In this document: piece after piece, positions 28,172 through 37,896 of the stretch
Layout: each line of letters opens with the position of its first letter
Numbering within the stretch: the stretch's first letter is position 1
NCBI RefSeq assembly: GCF_003443655.1
Contig: NZ_CP031941.1
Location: 801,501 to 865,500, forward strand
Source of the DNA: Nostoc sphaeroides
GTDB taxonomy: Bacteria; Cyanobacteriota; Cyanobacteriia; Cyanobacteriales; Nostocaceae
Direction: 5' to 3'
Length of the DNA: 64,000 nucleotides
Program-made: the position numbers and the translations under genes
Notes under the pieces: generated by a model
The model's input: only the letters and a program-made list of their open reading frames with translations
Told to the model about the DNA's origin: nothing
Databases searched by the model: none

Positions 28172-31100
28172 ATGGAACCCAATTCAAATTTCACAGAAAA
28201 TCAACTTCTTTTGTCAAGCGCTCAACTTCAAGAACAACTAGACCAACAAAAGGCTCTGGCGAGTGTAATTGTGCGAATTCGGGAGTCTCTTGACTTAAAA
28301 ACAATTTTTCAAACGACCGTTACACAAGTGCGTCAGTTGCTAAATGCTGATCGTGTAGCAGTCTTCCAGTTTGACCAAGAGAAAGACTGGGAAGGAGAAT
28401 TTGTTTCTGAGGATGTTGCACTTGACTGGGATTCAGCACTGGCAATAAAAGTTTACGACCACTGCTTTGGAGAACAATTTGCTTCGAGTTATCAACAAGG
28501 TAGAGTGCAGGCAGTAGCAGATATTTACAAGGCGGGACTGAGTGATTGTCACGCCACAATTTTGAGTAAATTTCAGGTAAAGGCCAACCTCGTTGTCCCT
28601 CTATCGCGCCATTCGGAACTGTGGGGATTGCTTTGCATTCATCAGTGCAGTGAGGCTCGTGACTGGAAAGAATCGGAAATTGAGTTTATTCGTCAAATTG
28701 CCGATCATCTTGTCGTTGCGATTCAACAAGCGAAGCATCTCCATGAAGTCCAATTGCAAACCGCAGAATTGGCTCAAGCGGCTCAACGCGACCAAGTAAT
28801 TGCTCAGATTGTCGATAAAATTCGCTCACCCCTTGATATTGAAACCATCTTTAAAACAACAACTCAAGAAATACGCCAGCTGCTGCAAGCTGACCGAGTT
28901 GCCATTTTTAGCTTTAATGACGATTGGAGTGGTAACTTCGTTGCTGAATCATTTGCGGAAGGCTGGACTCCTTTAGTTGGCGTTCAGCCTGCGATCGCTG
29001 ATACTTATTTACAACAGACGCAAGGCGGACGTTACGTTAACAACCAGACATTTACAGTCAATGACATTTATCAAGCCGGATTAACAAACTGTCATGTAAC
29101 CCTGTTGGAGCAATTTCAGGCAAAAGCCTTTGCAACTGCTCCTATTCTCCAAGGAGACAAACTTTGGGGAGTCATTGCTGCTTACCAAAATTCCTCACCC
29201 AGACAGTGGCAATCTTATGAAGTCGAATCACTGACCAAAATCGGCACACAAATTGGTGTAGCAGTGCGACACCATAAGTTGCTCACATACGCTCAGTACC
29301 AAGCAGAGCAACAAAAGACATTAACTAGTGTGATTACTCGAATTCGGGAGTCCTTAGATTTAGATACAATTTTCCAAACTACTGTCACTGAGGTACGGCA
29401 AATGCTGCAAGCAGACAGAGTAGCAGTTTTTCGTTTTGACCCTCAAAAAGATTGGGAAGGAGAGTTTATTTCTGAAGATTTTGTGGCTGAGTGTAACTCG
29501 GTAATCGCAGAAAAAGTTTATGATTATTGCTTTGGTGAAAACTTTGTCCACCTTTACGCCCAAGGGCGGGTAAATGCCATCGCTGACATTTATCAAGGAA
29601 AGTTTCCCGGTTGCTACGTCCAAATCCTAGAAAAATTTCAAGTGCGGGCAAATTTGGTCGCACCTCTATTGAAAAAAGGTGAACTTTGGGGATTGCTGTG
29701 TATTCACCAATGCACCGCTCCTCGTCACTGGCAACCCTCTGAAATTGAATTTGCCAGTCAAATAGCCGAGCAATTGGGAGTTGCTTTAAAACAGGATTCT
29801 TATTTGAAGCAAGTTCAAATGCAGGTTGTCCAATTAGCAGAAGCTACTGAACGCGAGAAAGCAATGGAACGGCAAGAATTACTGGCTGCAACCATTGATA
29901 AAATCCGCCAGTCACTCGATATTAAAACTATTTTTAAAACCACTACTCATGCTGTGCGAGAGTTGCTCGAAGTCGAGCGAGTTGCAATCTATCGCTTCAA
30001 CTCAGATTGGAGCGGTAAATTTGTGGCAGATTCTTTTAAAGATGGTTGGAAAGCTGTTGCACAAGCTCAACCAATGATTATAGAAACTTTTGAGGACACA
30101 GACGACGATAACGAACTTCCGCGTAATGAAACCTTTGTTCCAATTCGGGAAGGTGAAAAATTATGGGGATTATTAGTTGCTTATCAAAATTCCCAGCCGC
30201 GTTATTGGAAAGAGGAAGAAATTAATTTACTGGCTCAAGTTGGGGTGCAATTAGGAATTGCGATTCAGCAAGCAGAATTACTCGAACAAACCAAACGTCA
30301 AACCTTAGAACTTACTCAAACTCTGCAAGAATTAAAACAAACTCAGACTCGGTTAATTCAGGGTGAAAAAATGGCAGGATTAGGACAACTACTTGCTGGA
30401 GTCGCCCATGAAATCAACAATCCTATCAGTTTTATTTTTGGCAATCTCATCCATTTAAATGAATATACTCAAGAACTGCTAAAGGTAGTGAAACTTTACC
30501 GTCAAAACTCCTCAATATTGCCAACTGTCCAAGAGCAAATTGACAAGACTGATTTGGACTTTCTCATCGAAGATTTGCCCAAAACCGTTGAGTCAATGAA
30601 AGTAGGAACAGAGCGCATTTGTGAGATTGTGCTATCACTGCGAAACTTCTCTCGTACAGATGAGGCTGGATTGAAGCGAGTAGATATTCATGAAGGCTTG
30701 GATAGTACTTTGCTAATCTTAGGGCATCGGCTCAAAAACAATAATGAACGCCCAGCTATTGAAATTGTGAAAGAATATGCTACTTTACGTTTGCTCGAAT
30801 GCTATCCAGCGCAATTAAATCAAGTCTTTATGAATCTTTTGAGTAACAGTATTGATGCATTAGAGGAAAAGTTTAAAACTATACAGCAAAGGTATTTGAA
30901 GTTATCCCAAAGGTGTCCGACAATACCTTTAACTATCTGGATTACTACACAAGCCGTTAATAACCAGATTGTAATTAGCATAGCTGACAATGGTCTTGGG
31001 ATTCCAGAAGAGGTGCGATCGCATATATTTGATCCCTTCTTCACTACCAAAGCACCGGGTAAAGGTACGGGGTTAGGATTATCTATCAGCTATCAAATAA

Positions 31101-31189
31101 TAGTTGAAAAACATCATGGTCAGATTAAATGTTCCTCACAACCAGGAGAAGGAACAGAGTTTTTAATTGAAATTCCCAGCAGTAATTAG
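28172..31189 (+). CDS. Four-GAF cyanobacteriochrome sensor histidine kinase
   Basis: A 1005-residue soluble kinase with four tandem GAF domains (about 28-190, 205-370, 382-545, 568-702), a coiled coil, a dimerisation/phosphoacceptor domain (HEINNP, His746) and an HATPase domain (N-box [14 protein letters not shown] at 939-943, GKGTGLGL at 963-970). GAF1 has DHCF (96-99) and Cys126-His127; GAF3 has DYCF (451-454) and Cys481-Tyr482. Both fit the DXCF class of bilin-binding cyanobacteriochromes. GAF2 has Cys307-His308 in [20 protein letters not shown], with the flanks of red/green-type domains. GAF4 lacks the Cys region and is shorter. It probably senses light by up to three bilins and signals to an unlinked response regulator. 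Confidence 0.88.
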   Translation: MEPNSNFTENQLLLSSAQLQEQLDQQKALASVIVRIRESLDLKTIFQTTVTQVRQLLNADRVAVFQFDQEKDWEGEFVSEDVALDWDSALAIKVYDHCFGEQFASSYQQGRVQAVADIYKAGLSDCHATILSKFQVKANLVVPLSRHSELWGLLCIHQCSEARDWKESEIEFIRQIADHLVVAIQQAKHLHEVQLQTAELAQAAQRDQVIAQIVDKIRSPLDIETIFKTTTQEIRQLLQADRVAIFSFNDDWSGNFVAESFAEGWTPLVGVQPAIADTYLQQTQGGRYVNNQTFTVNDIYQAGLTNCHVTLLEQFQAKAFATAPILQGDKLWGVIAAYQNSSPRQWQSYEVESLTKIGTQIGVAVRHHKLLTYAQYQAEQQKTLTSVITRIRESLDLDTIFQTTVTEVRQMLQADRVAVFRFDPQKDWEGEFISEDFVAECNSVIAEKVYDYCFGENFVHLYAQGRVNAIADIYQGKFPGCYVQILEKFQVRANLVAPLLKKGELWGLLCIHQCTAPRHWQPSEIEFASQIAEQLGVALKQDSYLKQVQMQVVQLAEATEREKAMERQELLAATIDKIRQSLDIKTIFKTTTHAVRELLEVERVAIYRFNSDWSGKFVADSFKDGWKAVAQAQPMIIETFEDTDDDNELPRNETFVPIREGEKLWGLLVAYQNSQPRYWKEEEINLLAQVGVQLGIAIQQAELLEQTKRQTLELTQTLQELKQTQTRLIQGEKMAGLGQLLAGVAHEINNPISFIFGNLIHLNEYTQELLKVVKLYRQNSSILPTVQEQIDKTDLDFLIEDLPKTVESMKVGTERICEIVLSLRNFSRTDEAGLKRVDIHEGLDSTLLILGHRLKNNNERPAIEIVKEYATLRLLECYPAQLNQVFMNLLSNSIDALEEKFKTIQQRYLKLSQRCPTIPLTIWITTQAVNNQIVISIADNGLGIPEEVRSHIFDPFFTTKAPGKGTGLGLSISYQIIVEKHHGQIKCSSQPGEGTEFLIEIPSSN

Positions 31190-31208
31190 AGGCGAATTTT
31201 CGATAATT

Positions 31209-31318
31209 ATACCAATTGTAAAAAAGAATGCGACAAATAGACCATTTGTCATTTGTAGAGACGCGATTCATCGCGTCTTTACCCAAGGATGTGTTGCAAT
31301 TATTAATTGAATTGGCAT
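31209..31318. mobile_element. MITE-like repeat, family F1, copy 2
   Basis: 110 bp bounded by ATACCAATT and AATTGGCAT. The interior, including AGACGCGATTCATCGCGTCT and ACCCAAGGATGTGTTGCAA, is the reverse complement of the copy at 78-180. It lies between the convergent kinase and pentapeptide genes. Confidence 0.75.
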
Positions 31319-31330
31319 TAACACACCCGA

Positions 31331-31837
31331 CTATCGACAACCTAAACTATCTCGCGTTGACATACCCGTAACCGGATTTACCCCATCAGCCCTTTCACAC
31401 ATTAGCGACACTTGATAACGGTCAATTAAAGCATCGGTAAAATCAGCGCCTGTAATTTCGGCATCAAAAAAACGGCTACGAGTCAAAGTGGCTTCTGTAA
31501 AAATGGCATTTTTCAGATTAGCACCATCCATAGTGACGCGATCGACTAAAGCGCCGCTCAAGTTCGCACCTTCCAAATTTGCCTTTAACAAAACTCCTTT
31601 AGTGAGAATTGCGTTGGTTAAATTCGCTCCTTGAAAATTCGTCCCCCGCATTTCTGCTGCTACAAAAGTCACACCGGCCAAATCAGCATGAGAAAAATCA
31701 CGATTTTCTAAATTTATATTGTTGTAATTAATTGTATTTATCTGAGCAAAAGCAGGTTTGGGATTAAGTATTACCCACCCAAATGCCAGTATCAAAATCA
31801 CAATCAAACCAAAAAAGCGCAGTAAAATCTTTTTCAT
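31331..31837 (-). CDS. Exported pentapeptide-repeat protein
   Basis: A 168-residue protein with a signal peptide (hydrophobic FFGLIVILILAFGWVIL, then KPAFAQ), so it is exported to the periplasm or thylakoid lumen. About 19 A(D/N)LXX pentapeptides follow (for example ANLTNAILTKGVLLKANLEGANLSG), which fold as a right-handed quadrilateral beta helix. Two Cys near the C-terminus (LMCERADG, SLGCR) could form a disulfide. The function of lumenal pentapeptide proteins is not settled. Confidence 0.88.
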   Translation of the reverse strand: MKKILLRFFGLIVILILAFGWVILNPKPAFAQINTINYNNINLENRDFSHADLAGVTFVAAEMRGTNFQGANLTNAILTKGVLLKANLEGANLSGALVDRVTMDGANLKNAIFTEATLTRSRFFDAEITGADFTDALIDRYQVSLMCERADGVNPVTGMSTRDSLGCR

Positions 31838-31886
31838 AACTTTATTATTTATCAGCAGTCCTTTGTCATTAGCCGCTTGTCATTTA

Positions 31887-31914
31887 ACCAATGACTAATG
31901 ACTAATGACTAATG
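31887..31914. repeat. STRR heptamer array (ACCAATG + 3 ACTAATG)
   Basis: Four 7-bp units of the same type as the array at 11854-11909, ending just before the 3' end of the LCP gene. Confidence 0.85.
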
Positions 31915-31922
31915 ACTCTTGA

Positions 31923-33443
31923 CTATTTCCAATCTTTACCAATCCGAATTGTGAGATCAGATTCTAAATCACCAATCGCCGCTACCTCAATTTGACCCAA
32001 GCCTAAGACTTTTTGCAAATCAACTCCAACTCGTCGGTTGCCTTTTTGGACAACAATCTGAGTTTGACGTTGGGTATCTGGCCAATCAGGCACTTTGTAA
32101 ATATTAGTAAAGCCTTTCTGTTTCAGATAAGCAATAACTTTTTCAGTTAGCTGAGGTTGATTGGAAGCATTTTGAATAGCAATTTTGAGGTTAGGAACCT
32201 GACGCATATCTGGTTTCAGACCAGGTACATTTACCCCAACATAATCATTCAACAGGCTCTGTTGTCCAGTCATATTTAGCCAATAGCTATCAGGGTCTTT
32301 GCTAAAACGGCTAAACGTACCAGGCAACACGGTCATTTGGAAATTATCTCGATCTAAGTTGAGGCCGAAATTCACCAACGCCATCATTTCTTCCATCTTC
32401 AGGTTGGTATCAAAGTATTTTCGCATCAAGCGAGTTAACTGAGGCAACCTGGGTAAGACGGTAGGACTATTTAAGCGTTGCAGCAATGCTGCTGTTAGTG
32501 CTTGCTGACGCTGCACTCTCGGCAAATCTCCCAAACCTGGTTCGCGGAATCGGACAAACTGTTCTGCTTGTTCACCGTTGAGGGTTTGCCAGCCACTAAC
32601 TAAATTAATCGACAGGCGACTGCTAGAGTCTTTATATTCCATTGATTGCGGAACAAAGACTTCTACTCCGCCTAACTGATCGACCAACTGCCGTAAGCCA
32701 CTGGTAGAAATACGGATATAGCGATCGATTGGGGCATTGTTTAAGGTACGGCTAACTACCCGTGCTGCCAAGACTGGGCCGCCTTGGGCATTGGCATCAG
32801 ATACCTTAGTTAATCCCTTTTCTCCCTTTTCTGGGATAGCGATCATCGTATCTCTGGGAATGGAAAGCACCCGTACAGATTTTTCACTAGGATTAAGCCT
32901 TACTAGCAGCATGGTGTCGCTTTTCCCAGCAAAGCTTTCTGGTGAACCATCAACAGTACCGCTAACTGGTTCAATCCCCATAATTAAAATATTCATGGGT
33001 CGTGAAAGGTTGTACTGGGAGAGTTTGCTCCATAACTCCCCTGGTAGCGGTATTTTTACCTCGTCTTTAGTATTGGTTCCTAAATCTTCATCTGTTCGAT
33101 CTAGATTGCTCCATAAAGGAGTCCACAGCGCTAAGGTTGATACCAGTAAACCAGATAAGATAATGCCGATGACAACCGTCATGATCCACAACAGCCATCG
33201 AGGCATGGTTAAGCCCAGTCTCTCATAAAGCTGATTGGGAATTGCACCCACTGATTCGACAACGCTACGGTTGGGATTCGCTGGCGGGTTTAGTTCGACA
33301 TCCTCCTCCTCTAAATCCTCTACTGGTGCTGGTGCTACTTGATTTTCTGTTCGTTGAAGTTGCTGCGATCGCACCTCAGGTTCAAATTCTACAACTTGCT
33401 GAGATCCAAGCGGATTTTCTGACCATTCGACTTGTTTTATCAC
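31923..33443 (-). CDS. LytR-CpsA-Psr (LCP) family protein
   Basis: A 506-residue membrane protein. A cytoplasmic, acidic, Pro-rich N-terminus (about 75 residues) is followed by one membrane helix (LLWIMTVVIGIILSGLLVSTLAL), then the LCP domain: PMNILIMGIEP, KSDTMLLVRLNP, VLSIPRDTMIAIP, and VRFREPGLGDLPRVQRQQ with the Arg residues that bind polyprenyl phosphate. A LytR_C-type domain ends the protein. LCP enzymes transfer glycan polymers from lipid carriers to the cell wall. GTG 33443 is chosen because GGGGAG lies 6 nt upstream; TTG 33461 is in frame. Confidence 0.88.
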   Translation of the reverse strand: MIKQVEWSENPLGSQQVVEFEPEVRSQQLQRTENQVAPAPVEDLEEEDVELNPPANPNRSVVESVGAIPNQLYERLGLTMPRWLLWIMTVVIGIILSGLLVSTLALWTPLWSNLDRTDEDLGTNTKDEVKIPLPGELWSKLSQYNLSRPMNILIMGIEPVSGTVDGSPESFAGKSDTMLLVRLNPSEKSVRVLSIPRDTMIAIPEKGEKGLTKVSDANAQGGPVLAARVVSRTLNNAPIDRYIRISTSGLRQLVDQLGGVEVFVPQSMEYKDSSSRLSINLVSGWQTLNGEQAEQFVRFREPGLGDLPRVQRQQALTAALLQRLNSPTVLPRLPQLTRLMRKYFDTNLKMEEMMALVNFGLNLDRDNFQMTVLPGTFSRFSKDPDSYWLNMTGQQSLLNDYVGVNVPGLKPDMRQVPNLKIAIQNASNQPQLTEKVIAYLKQKGFTNIYKVPDWPDTQRQTQIVVQKGNRRVGVDLQKVLGLGQIEVAAIGDLESDLTIRIGKDWK

Positions 33444-33558
33444 AATTATCTCCCCACTCAACCACTCCCTAAAAGTATGTTAATGCAAGCTACAAATATT
33501 GCCACTGCAAAAGTTCACTGTAAACTTGTAATGTTCTTCGGTAGGCGTGTATGACAAC

Positions 33559-34623
33559 ATGAATACTTTATTGTTCCCCGTAATCCTTGCTGGTGGTAAA
33601 GGTGAACGTTTTTGGCCCCTGAGTCGCAAAGACCGACCCAAGCAATTTTTAAGTCTTGATGGTAGCTCTAGAAGTTTATTACAAGCAACCGCCGATCGAT
33701 TGATTGAAATCGGTGGCGGGTGGGATTCCTTGTGGGTAATTACTTCTAGTCAGATAGCTGAAGGGGTAAGACAACAATTACCTGATCTACCATCTCAGAA
33801 TTTATTGATTGAGTCGGAAGGAAGAGACACCGCCGCAGCCGTTGCTTGGGCAAGTTTAGAAATCAAACAGCGCTATGGAGAAGACGCTGTGATTGGCTTT
33901 TTCCCTGCTGACCACTGGATCGCTGACCAAGAGGCGTTTGCACACACATTAAGCGCGGCTACGCAACTAGCAGCAAACACAGCAGCGATCGTTACACTGG
34001 GGATCAAGCCTACTTTTCCATCAACCGGTTACGGCTACATTGAACAAGGTGAAAAAATAGGTAGCTTTAATGAGTTGCCAGCTTACCACGTCAACCGCTT
34101 TACTGAAAAGCCCAACCGGGAAACGGCAGAAACTTTTTTATCTACGGGACGCTTTAGCTGGAATAGTGGAATGTTCGTTTTTCGGGCAGGGGTTGTTCTC
34201 AAGGAACTACATACCCATGCGCCAGAAATTATCGAACCTTTAGAACAACATGGCCCTGATATCTATCCCCAGTTGCCTAAGAAGAGTATAGACTATGCGC
34301 TAATGGAAAAGACAACTCTAGCATACGTTTTGCCAGTTGATTTTGGTTGGGATGATTTAGGAGATTGGAATGCGATCGAACGTTTACTGAAAACGGAAGA
34401 TAATCCCAATGTAGAACTTGCTACTCACGTAGGTTTAGATACGCAGGGGGCCATTATTTACGCCTCAAATCCAGAGGATGTAGTTGTTACAATTGGTTTA
34501 GAGGACGTGGTGATTGTGCGCGATCGCAATGTCACCCTCGTTGTTAAAAAAGAACGTACCCAGGAAATCAAGCAGATCCTTAAAATTCTCCAAAGCGATT
34601 CCCGATTTACTGACCTGCTATAA
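33559..34623 (+). CDS. manC: Mannose-1-phosphate guanylyltransferase
   Basis: A 354-residue nucleotidyltransferase making GDP-mannose for polysaccharide synthesis. The signature LAGGKGERFWPLSRKDRPKQF is at the N-terminus. Further family blocks are ESEGRDTAAAVAWASL, GFFPADHWI, STGYGYIEQG, RFTEKPNRETAETFL, WNSGMFVFRA and DFGWDDLGDWNAI. It has no C-terminal isomerase domain, so it is monofunctional. The ATG at 33559 is used; a GTG four codons upstream is possible. It is divergent from the LCP gene, which may share a role in glycan assembly. Confidence 0.9.
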   Translation: MNTLLFPVILAGGKGERFWPLSRKDRPKQFLSLDGSSRSLLQATADRLIEIGGGWDSLWVITSSQIAEGVRQQLPDLPSQNLLIESEGRDTAAAVAWASLEIKQRYGEDAVIGFFPADHWIADQEAFAHTLSAATQLAANTAAIVTLGIKPTFPSTGYGYIEQGEKIGSFNELPAYHVNRFTEKPNRETAETFLSTGRFSWNSGMFVFRAGVVLKELHTHAPEIIEPLEQHGPDIYPQLPKKSIDYALMEKTTLAYVLPVDFGWDDLGDWNAIERLLKTEDNPNVELATHVGLDTQGAIIYASNPEDVVVTIGLEDVVIVRDRNVTLVVKKERTQEIKQILKILQSDSRFTDLL

Positions 34624-34701
34624 AAGTTAAAACCCTTGGCAGAGGCGAAAAAGTCTATTTTTCCATTATAACTTGACTGTCTGTTATTTAATCTGACAGT
34701 T

Positions 34702-34998
34702 ATGCACATTATTAGCTTTGAGCCTCTCGCCAAGACGATGGCCATTGATTCTATTACTGCCTATCAAAAATATATTTCTCCGTCCAAAGGATTTTCTTGT
34801 TCCCATCGCTTATTACACGGCGGGGATTCCTGCTCTAATTACGTCAAACGGATGCTGACTGAACAGAAGCTCCAAGAAGCTGTACAATCATCCATAAAAA
34901 GATTTCAAGACTGTGCGGCAGCTAGCAAAACTTTAGCAAGCATCAAAACTAAAGCCGATTTCCGTTGTATTGTCATCCCCTGCTGTCTACCTCTTTAA
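34702..34998 (+). CDS. yidD: YidD-like membrane insertion efficiency factor
   Basis: A 98-residue protein whose core AYQKYISPSKGFSCSHRLLHGGDSCSNYVKRML resembles YidD/COG0759 (a small Cys-rich protein that helps YidC-dependent membrane insertion). Two of the family Cys positions are recognisable, and more Cys follow at the C-terminus (FRCIVIPCC). Its C-terminal end overlaps the longest open frame of the next gene but not its likely start. Confidence 0.65.
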   Translation: MHIISFEPLAKTMAIDSITAYQKYISPSKGFSCSHRLLHGGDSCSNYVKRMLTEQKLQEAVQSSIKRFQDCAAASKTLASIKTKADFRCIVIPCCLPL

Positions 34999-35029
34999 CT
35001 CCTCTGCCTCTTTGCAGTTTTTTACAAAC

Positions 35030-36676
35030 ATGTTCCTCACCCAAACAGTTCCCCGTCAACGAGAAATCCTTGAAGTCTTCCTTCGCAATGGCTGGGACTA
35101 TATGCGAAGGTTACTTACTGGTGGCAAAGCTGATGAACCACAGCTACCTACACCTGCGGTTTTAAAAAATATTTTGGTAGACTTGGGGCCAGTTTACGTT
35201 AAACTTGGTCAGCTAATGTCTACGCGTCCAGATTTACTGAACGCCGCCTACATTGAGGAACTATCTACTTTACAAGACGAAGTACCGCCTGTTCCTTGGT
35301 CAGAGATAGAAATAATCCTCCGTAAAGAATTAAAACTTCCACTAACAGAAACCTTCAGCACAGTTAACCCGATTCCAGTAGCAGCCGGATCAATTGCTCA
35401 AACACATCGAGCTACATTAATAGATGGTCGAGAAGTTGCTCTGAAAGTGCAACGTCCCGGAATTGATTTAACTATTGCCCAAGATATTGCTTTAATTCAA
35501 GGTATTGCCGATTTAGTGGCGCGGACTGAATTTGGGCAAACCTACGAAATTAAATCCATCGCCGAAGAATTTACCAAAGCTCTAGAAGCCGAGTTAGATT
35601 TTACACGGGAAGCAGGTTTTACAGACCAACTGCGGCGCAATTTATCTAAAAGTCGCTGGTATGATCCCACACAAATAGTGGTTGCGGAAATTAACTGGGA
35701 ATTGACCACAGAGAAATTACTGGTGATGGAATGGCTGGATGGAGTGCCATTCCTAGCGGCGGATTTGGATAATGACCCCAACGTTAAAGACCCTGCTCTC
35801 AAGCGTAAAGAAATAACTACTTTGTTATTTCGGGTATTTTTTCAGCAGCTATATATTGATGGCTTTTTTCACGCCGATCCCCATCCAGGAAACTTGTTTT
35901 ATCTCAAAGATAGTCGTGTTGCCCTCTTAGACTGTGGCATGGTGGGAAGACTTGATCCCCGCACACAGCAGATATTAACAGAGATGTTGTTAGCGATCGT
36001 TGATTTAGATGCTCAAAGATGCGCTCAATTAACTTTGCAACTATCAGATTCTGCTCAACCAGTAATTTTGTCACGGTTAGAAAATGATTACGATCGCATG
36101 TTGCGAAAGTATCACAATGTCAGCCTAACAGAAATCAACTTCAGTCAGATAATTTATGAAGTTTTACAAGTTGCCCGCAACAATAAAATTAGATTACCTA
36201 GTAATATGGGTTTGTATGCGAAAACCTTAGCGAATTTAGAGGGTGTAGCGCGGACATTCAACCCGGAACTTAACTTTTTTGATGAAGTAAAACCATTAAT
36301 TACAGACTTGTTTCGTCGGCAATTACTGGGCGATAATCCAGTGCGATCGCTCCTGAGAACAGCCTTAGATATAAAAAGTCTGTCTCTCCAATCTCCCCGC
36401 CAAATTGAACTGTTATTAGACCGAGTTACCTCCGAAACCTTACAGTGGAATTTATCGCTGCGGGGGTTAGATGGCGTGCGTCGCACTATGGACGATGCAG
36501 CGAACCGACTATCTTTTAGTATACTAGTGGGTTCACTGATTATGGGTGCAGCAATTATATCCACCAGAGCGCAGACAACACAGTTATCTTTTTTAAGCAC
36601 CACCCTGTTTGCAGTCGCTAGTTTATTGGGTTTGTGGTTAATTATTAGTACATTGCGATCGGGACGTTTACGGTAA
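35030..36676 (+). CDS. ABC1/UbiB-family atypical protein kinase
   Basis: A 548-residue protein with the ABC1 (AarF/UbiB) kinase-like fold. It shows the KxGQ motif (VYVKLGQLMSTRPDLL), the Ala-rich loop replacing the P-loop (PVAAGSIAQTHRATL), ALKVQRPG, HADPHPGN and LLDCGMVGRL. Two membrane helices end the protein (ILVGSLIMGAAII, LFAVASLLGLWLI). Members support prenylquinone synthesis or homeostasis; in cyanobacteria that means plastoquinone or tocopherol. The ATG at 35030 (MFLTQTVPRQREIL) is preferred over a TTG at 34970. Confidence 0.88.
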   Translation: MFLTQTVPRQREILEVFLRNGWDYMRRLLTGGKADEPQLPTPAVLKNILVDLGPVYVKLGQLMSTRPDLLNAAYIEELSTLQDEVPPVPWSEIEIILRKELKLPLTETFSTVNPIPVAAGSIAQTHRATLIDGREVALKVQRPGIDLTIAQDIALIQGIADLVARTEFGQTYEIKSIAEEFTKALEAELDFTREAGFTDQLRRNLSKSRWYDPTQIVVAEINWELTTEKLLVMEWLDGVPFLAADLDNDPNVKDPALKRKEITTLLFRVFFQQLYIDGFFHADPHPGNLFYLKDSRVALLDCGMVGRLDPRTQQILTEMLLAIVDLDAQRCAQLTLQLSDSAQPVILSRLENDYDRMLRKYHNVSLTEINFSQIIYEVLQVARNNKIRLPSNMGLYAKTLANLEGVARTFNPELNFFDEVKPLITDLFRRQLLGDNPVRSLLRTALDIKSLSLQSPRQIELLLDRVTSETLQWNLSLRGLDGVRRTMDDAANRLSFSILVGSLIMGAAIISTRAQTTQLSFLSTTLFAVASLLGLWLIISTLRSGRLR

Positions 36677-36825
36677 AACCATTTTAGATTTTGAATTTTG
36701 GACTTCGACTTCGGTTCCATCGAGCGAAGTCGAGATGCTCAGTCGAACGATTTTGGATTGAAGGAAAAAGTCTTCGACTGAGCGATCGTGCCAAAGTCTA
36801 AAATTTAATTTCTAACATAAAAAAT

Positions 36826-37806
36826 ATGTCAATTATCATTGCTGAAAATCTGAGTAAATCTTATCCCGTGGCAGTTAAAAGTCCGGGTATTAAAGGTACA
36901 ATCAACCACTTTTTTCACCGCACCTACCGCTCAATTAAAGCAGTTCAGGATGTTTCCTTTGAAATTGCCCCTGGTGAAGTAGTGGGTTTTTTGGGCCCAA
37001 ATGGTGCTGGTAAAACTACCACACTCAAAATGCTCACGGGGCTGATTCATCCCTCTAGCGGTACAGTCAAAGTTGCTGGACAAATTCCGTTTCAGCGCAA
37101 AGAAGCATTTTTGCAAAAAATTACCTTGGTAATGGGGCAAAAGCAGCAGTTAATTTGGGACTTGCCAGCGCTAGATTCTTTGAAAATTAATGCTGCTGTA
37201 TACAACATCTCTGATAAAGAGTTTCAACGGCGGGTGGGAGAACTAACAGAGATGCTTTCCCTAGAAGGCAAACTTACCCAAGCAGTACGGAAGCTTTCTT
37301 TGGGTGAACGGATGAAGGCAGAATTGCTAGCAGCACTTTTGCACCGTCCCCACGTATTATTCCTAGATGAACCAACGCTGGGACTAGATGTAAATGCTCA
37401 GGTAGCGGTGCGCGATTTTTTGCGCGACTACAATCAGCGTTATCAAGCTACAGTGCTGTTGACGAGTCATTACATGGCTGATATCACAGCTTTGTGTCAA
37501 CGAGTGCTGTTGATTCACGAGGGAAGGCTGATGTATGACGGTAGTTTAGATGGACTACTAGAACGTTTTGCCCCATATCGGGAAGTTCATATAGAGTTAG
37601 CCCAACCTCTACCGATAGAAAAACTTATGACCTATGGTGATGTGCAACACTTAGAAGGGCGATCGGTGCATTTTATGGTATCTAGAGAGGCGCTGACCCG
37701 TACCGTATCTAAGATTTTGACGGATTTGGAGGTAATTGATTTAACAGTTACCGAACCGCCTGTAGAGGAAGTAATTGGACGAGTATTTCAGGCGGGTGTT
37801 GTGTAG
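36826..37806 (+). CDS. ABC-2 type transporter, ATP-binding protein
   Basis: A 326-residue ATPase. Walker A is GPNGAGKTT, the signature is LSLGERMKAELLAALL, Walker B is VLFLDEPTLGLD, and the switch His is in LLTSHYMADI. It should power the membrane protein encoded 90 bp downstream. The C-terminal 90 residues are the regulatory extension typical of drug/polysaccharide exporters. The stop codon TAG (37804-37806) falls at the first bases of a repeat hairpin. Confidence 0.9.
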   Translation: MSIIIAENLSKSYPVAVKSPGIKGTINHFFHRTYRSIKAVQDVSFEIAPGEVVGFLGPNGAGKTTTLKMLTGLIHPSSGTVKVAGQIPFQRKEAFLQKITLVMGQKQQLIWDLPALDSLKINAAVYNISDKEFQRRVGELTEMLSLEGKLTQAVRKLSLGERMKAELLAALLHRPHVLFLDEPTLGLDVNAQVAVRDFLRDYNQRYQATVLLTSHYMADITALCQRVLLIHEGRLMYDGSLDGLLERFAPYREVHIELAQPLPIEKLMTYGDVQHLEGRSVHFMVSREALTRTVSKILTDLEVIDLTVTEPPVEEVIGRVFQAGVV

Positions 37807-37856
37807 AGACGCGATTAATCGCATCTCTCTTGTAGAGACGCGATTAATCGCGTCTG
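37805..37856. repeat. Two tandem AGAGACGCGATTAATCGC hairpins
   Basis: Two copies of TAGAGACGCGATTAATCGC, each a near-perfect palindrome (AGACGCGATTAATCGCGTCT in the second), lie side by side between the ATPase and permease genes. The same hairpin forms the interior of the F1 elements and occurs at 41979-42001. Confidence 0.8.
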
Positions 37857-37896
37857 TGGAGAATTCAGGGTAATTTTTGTAGTGGGAAGTGAATAA

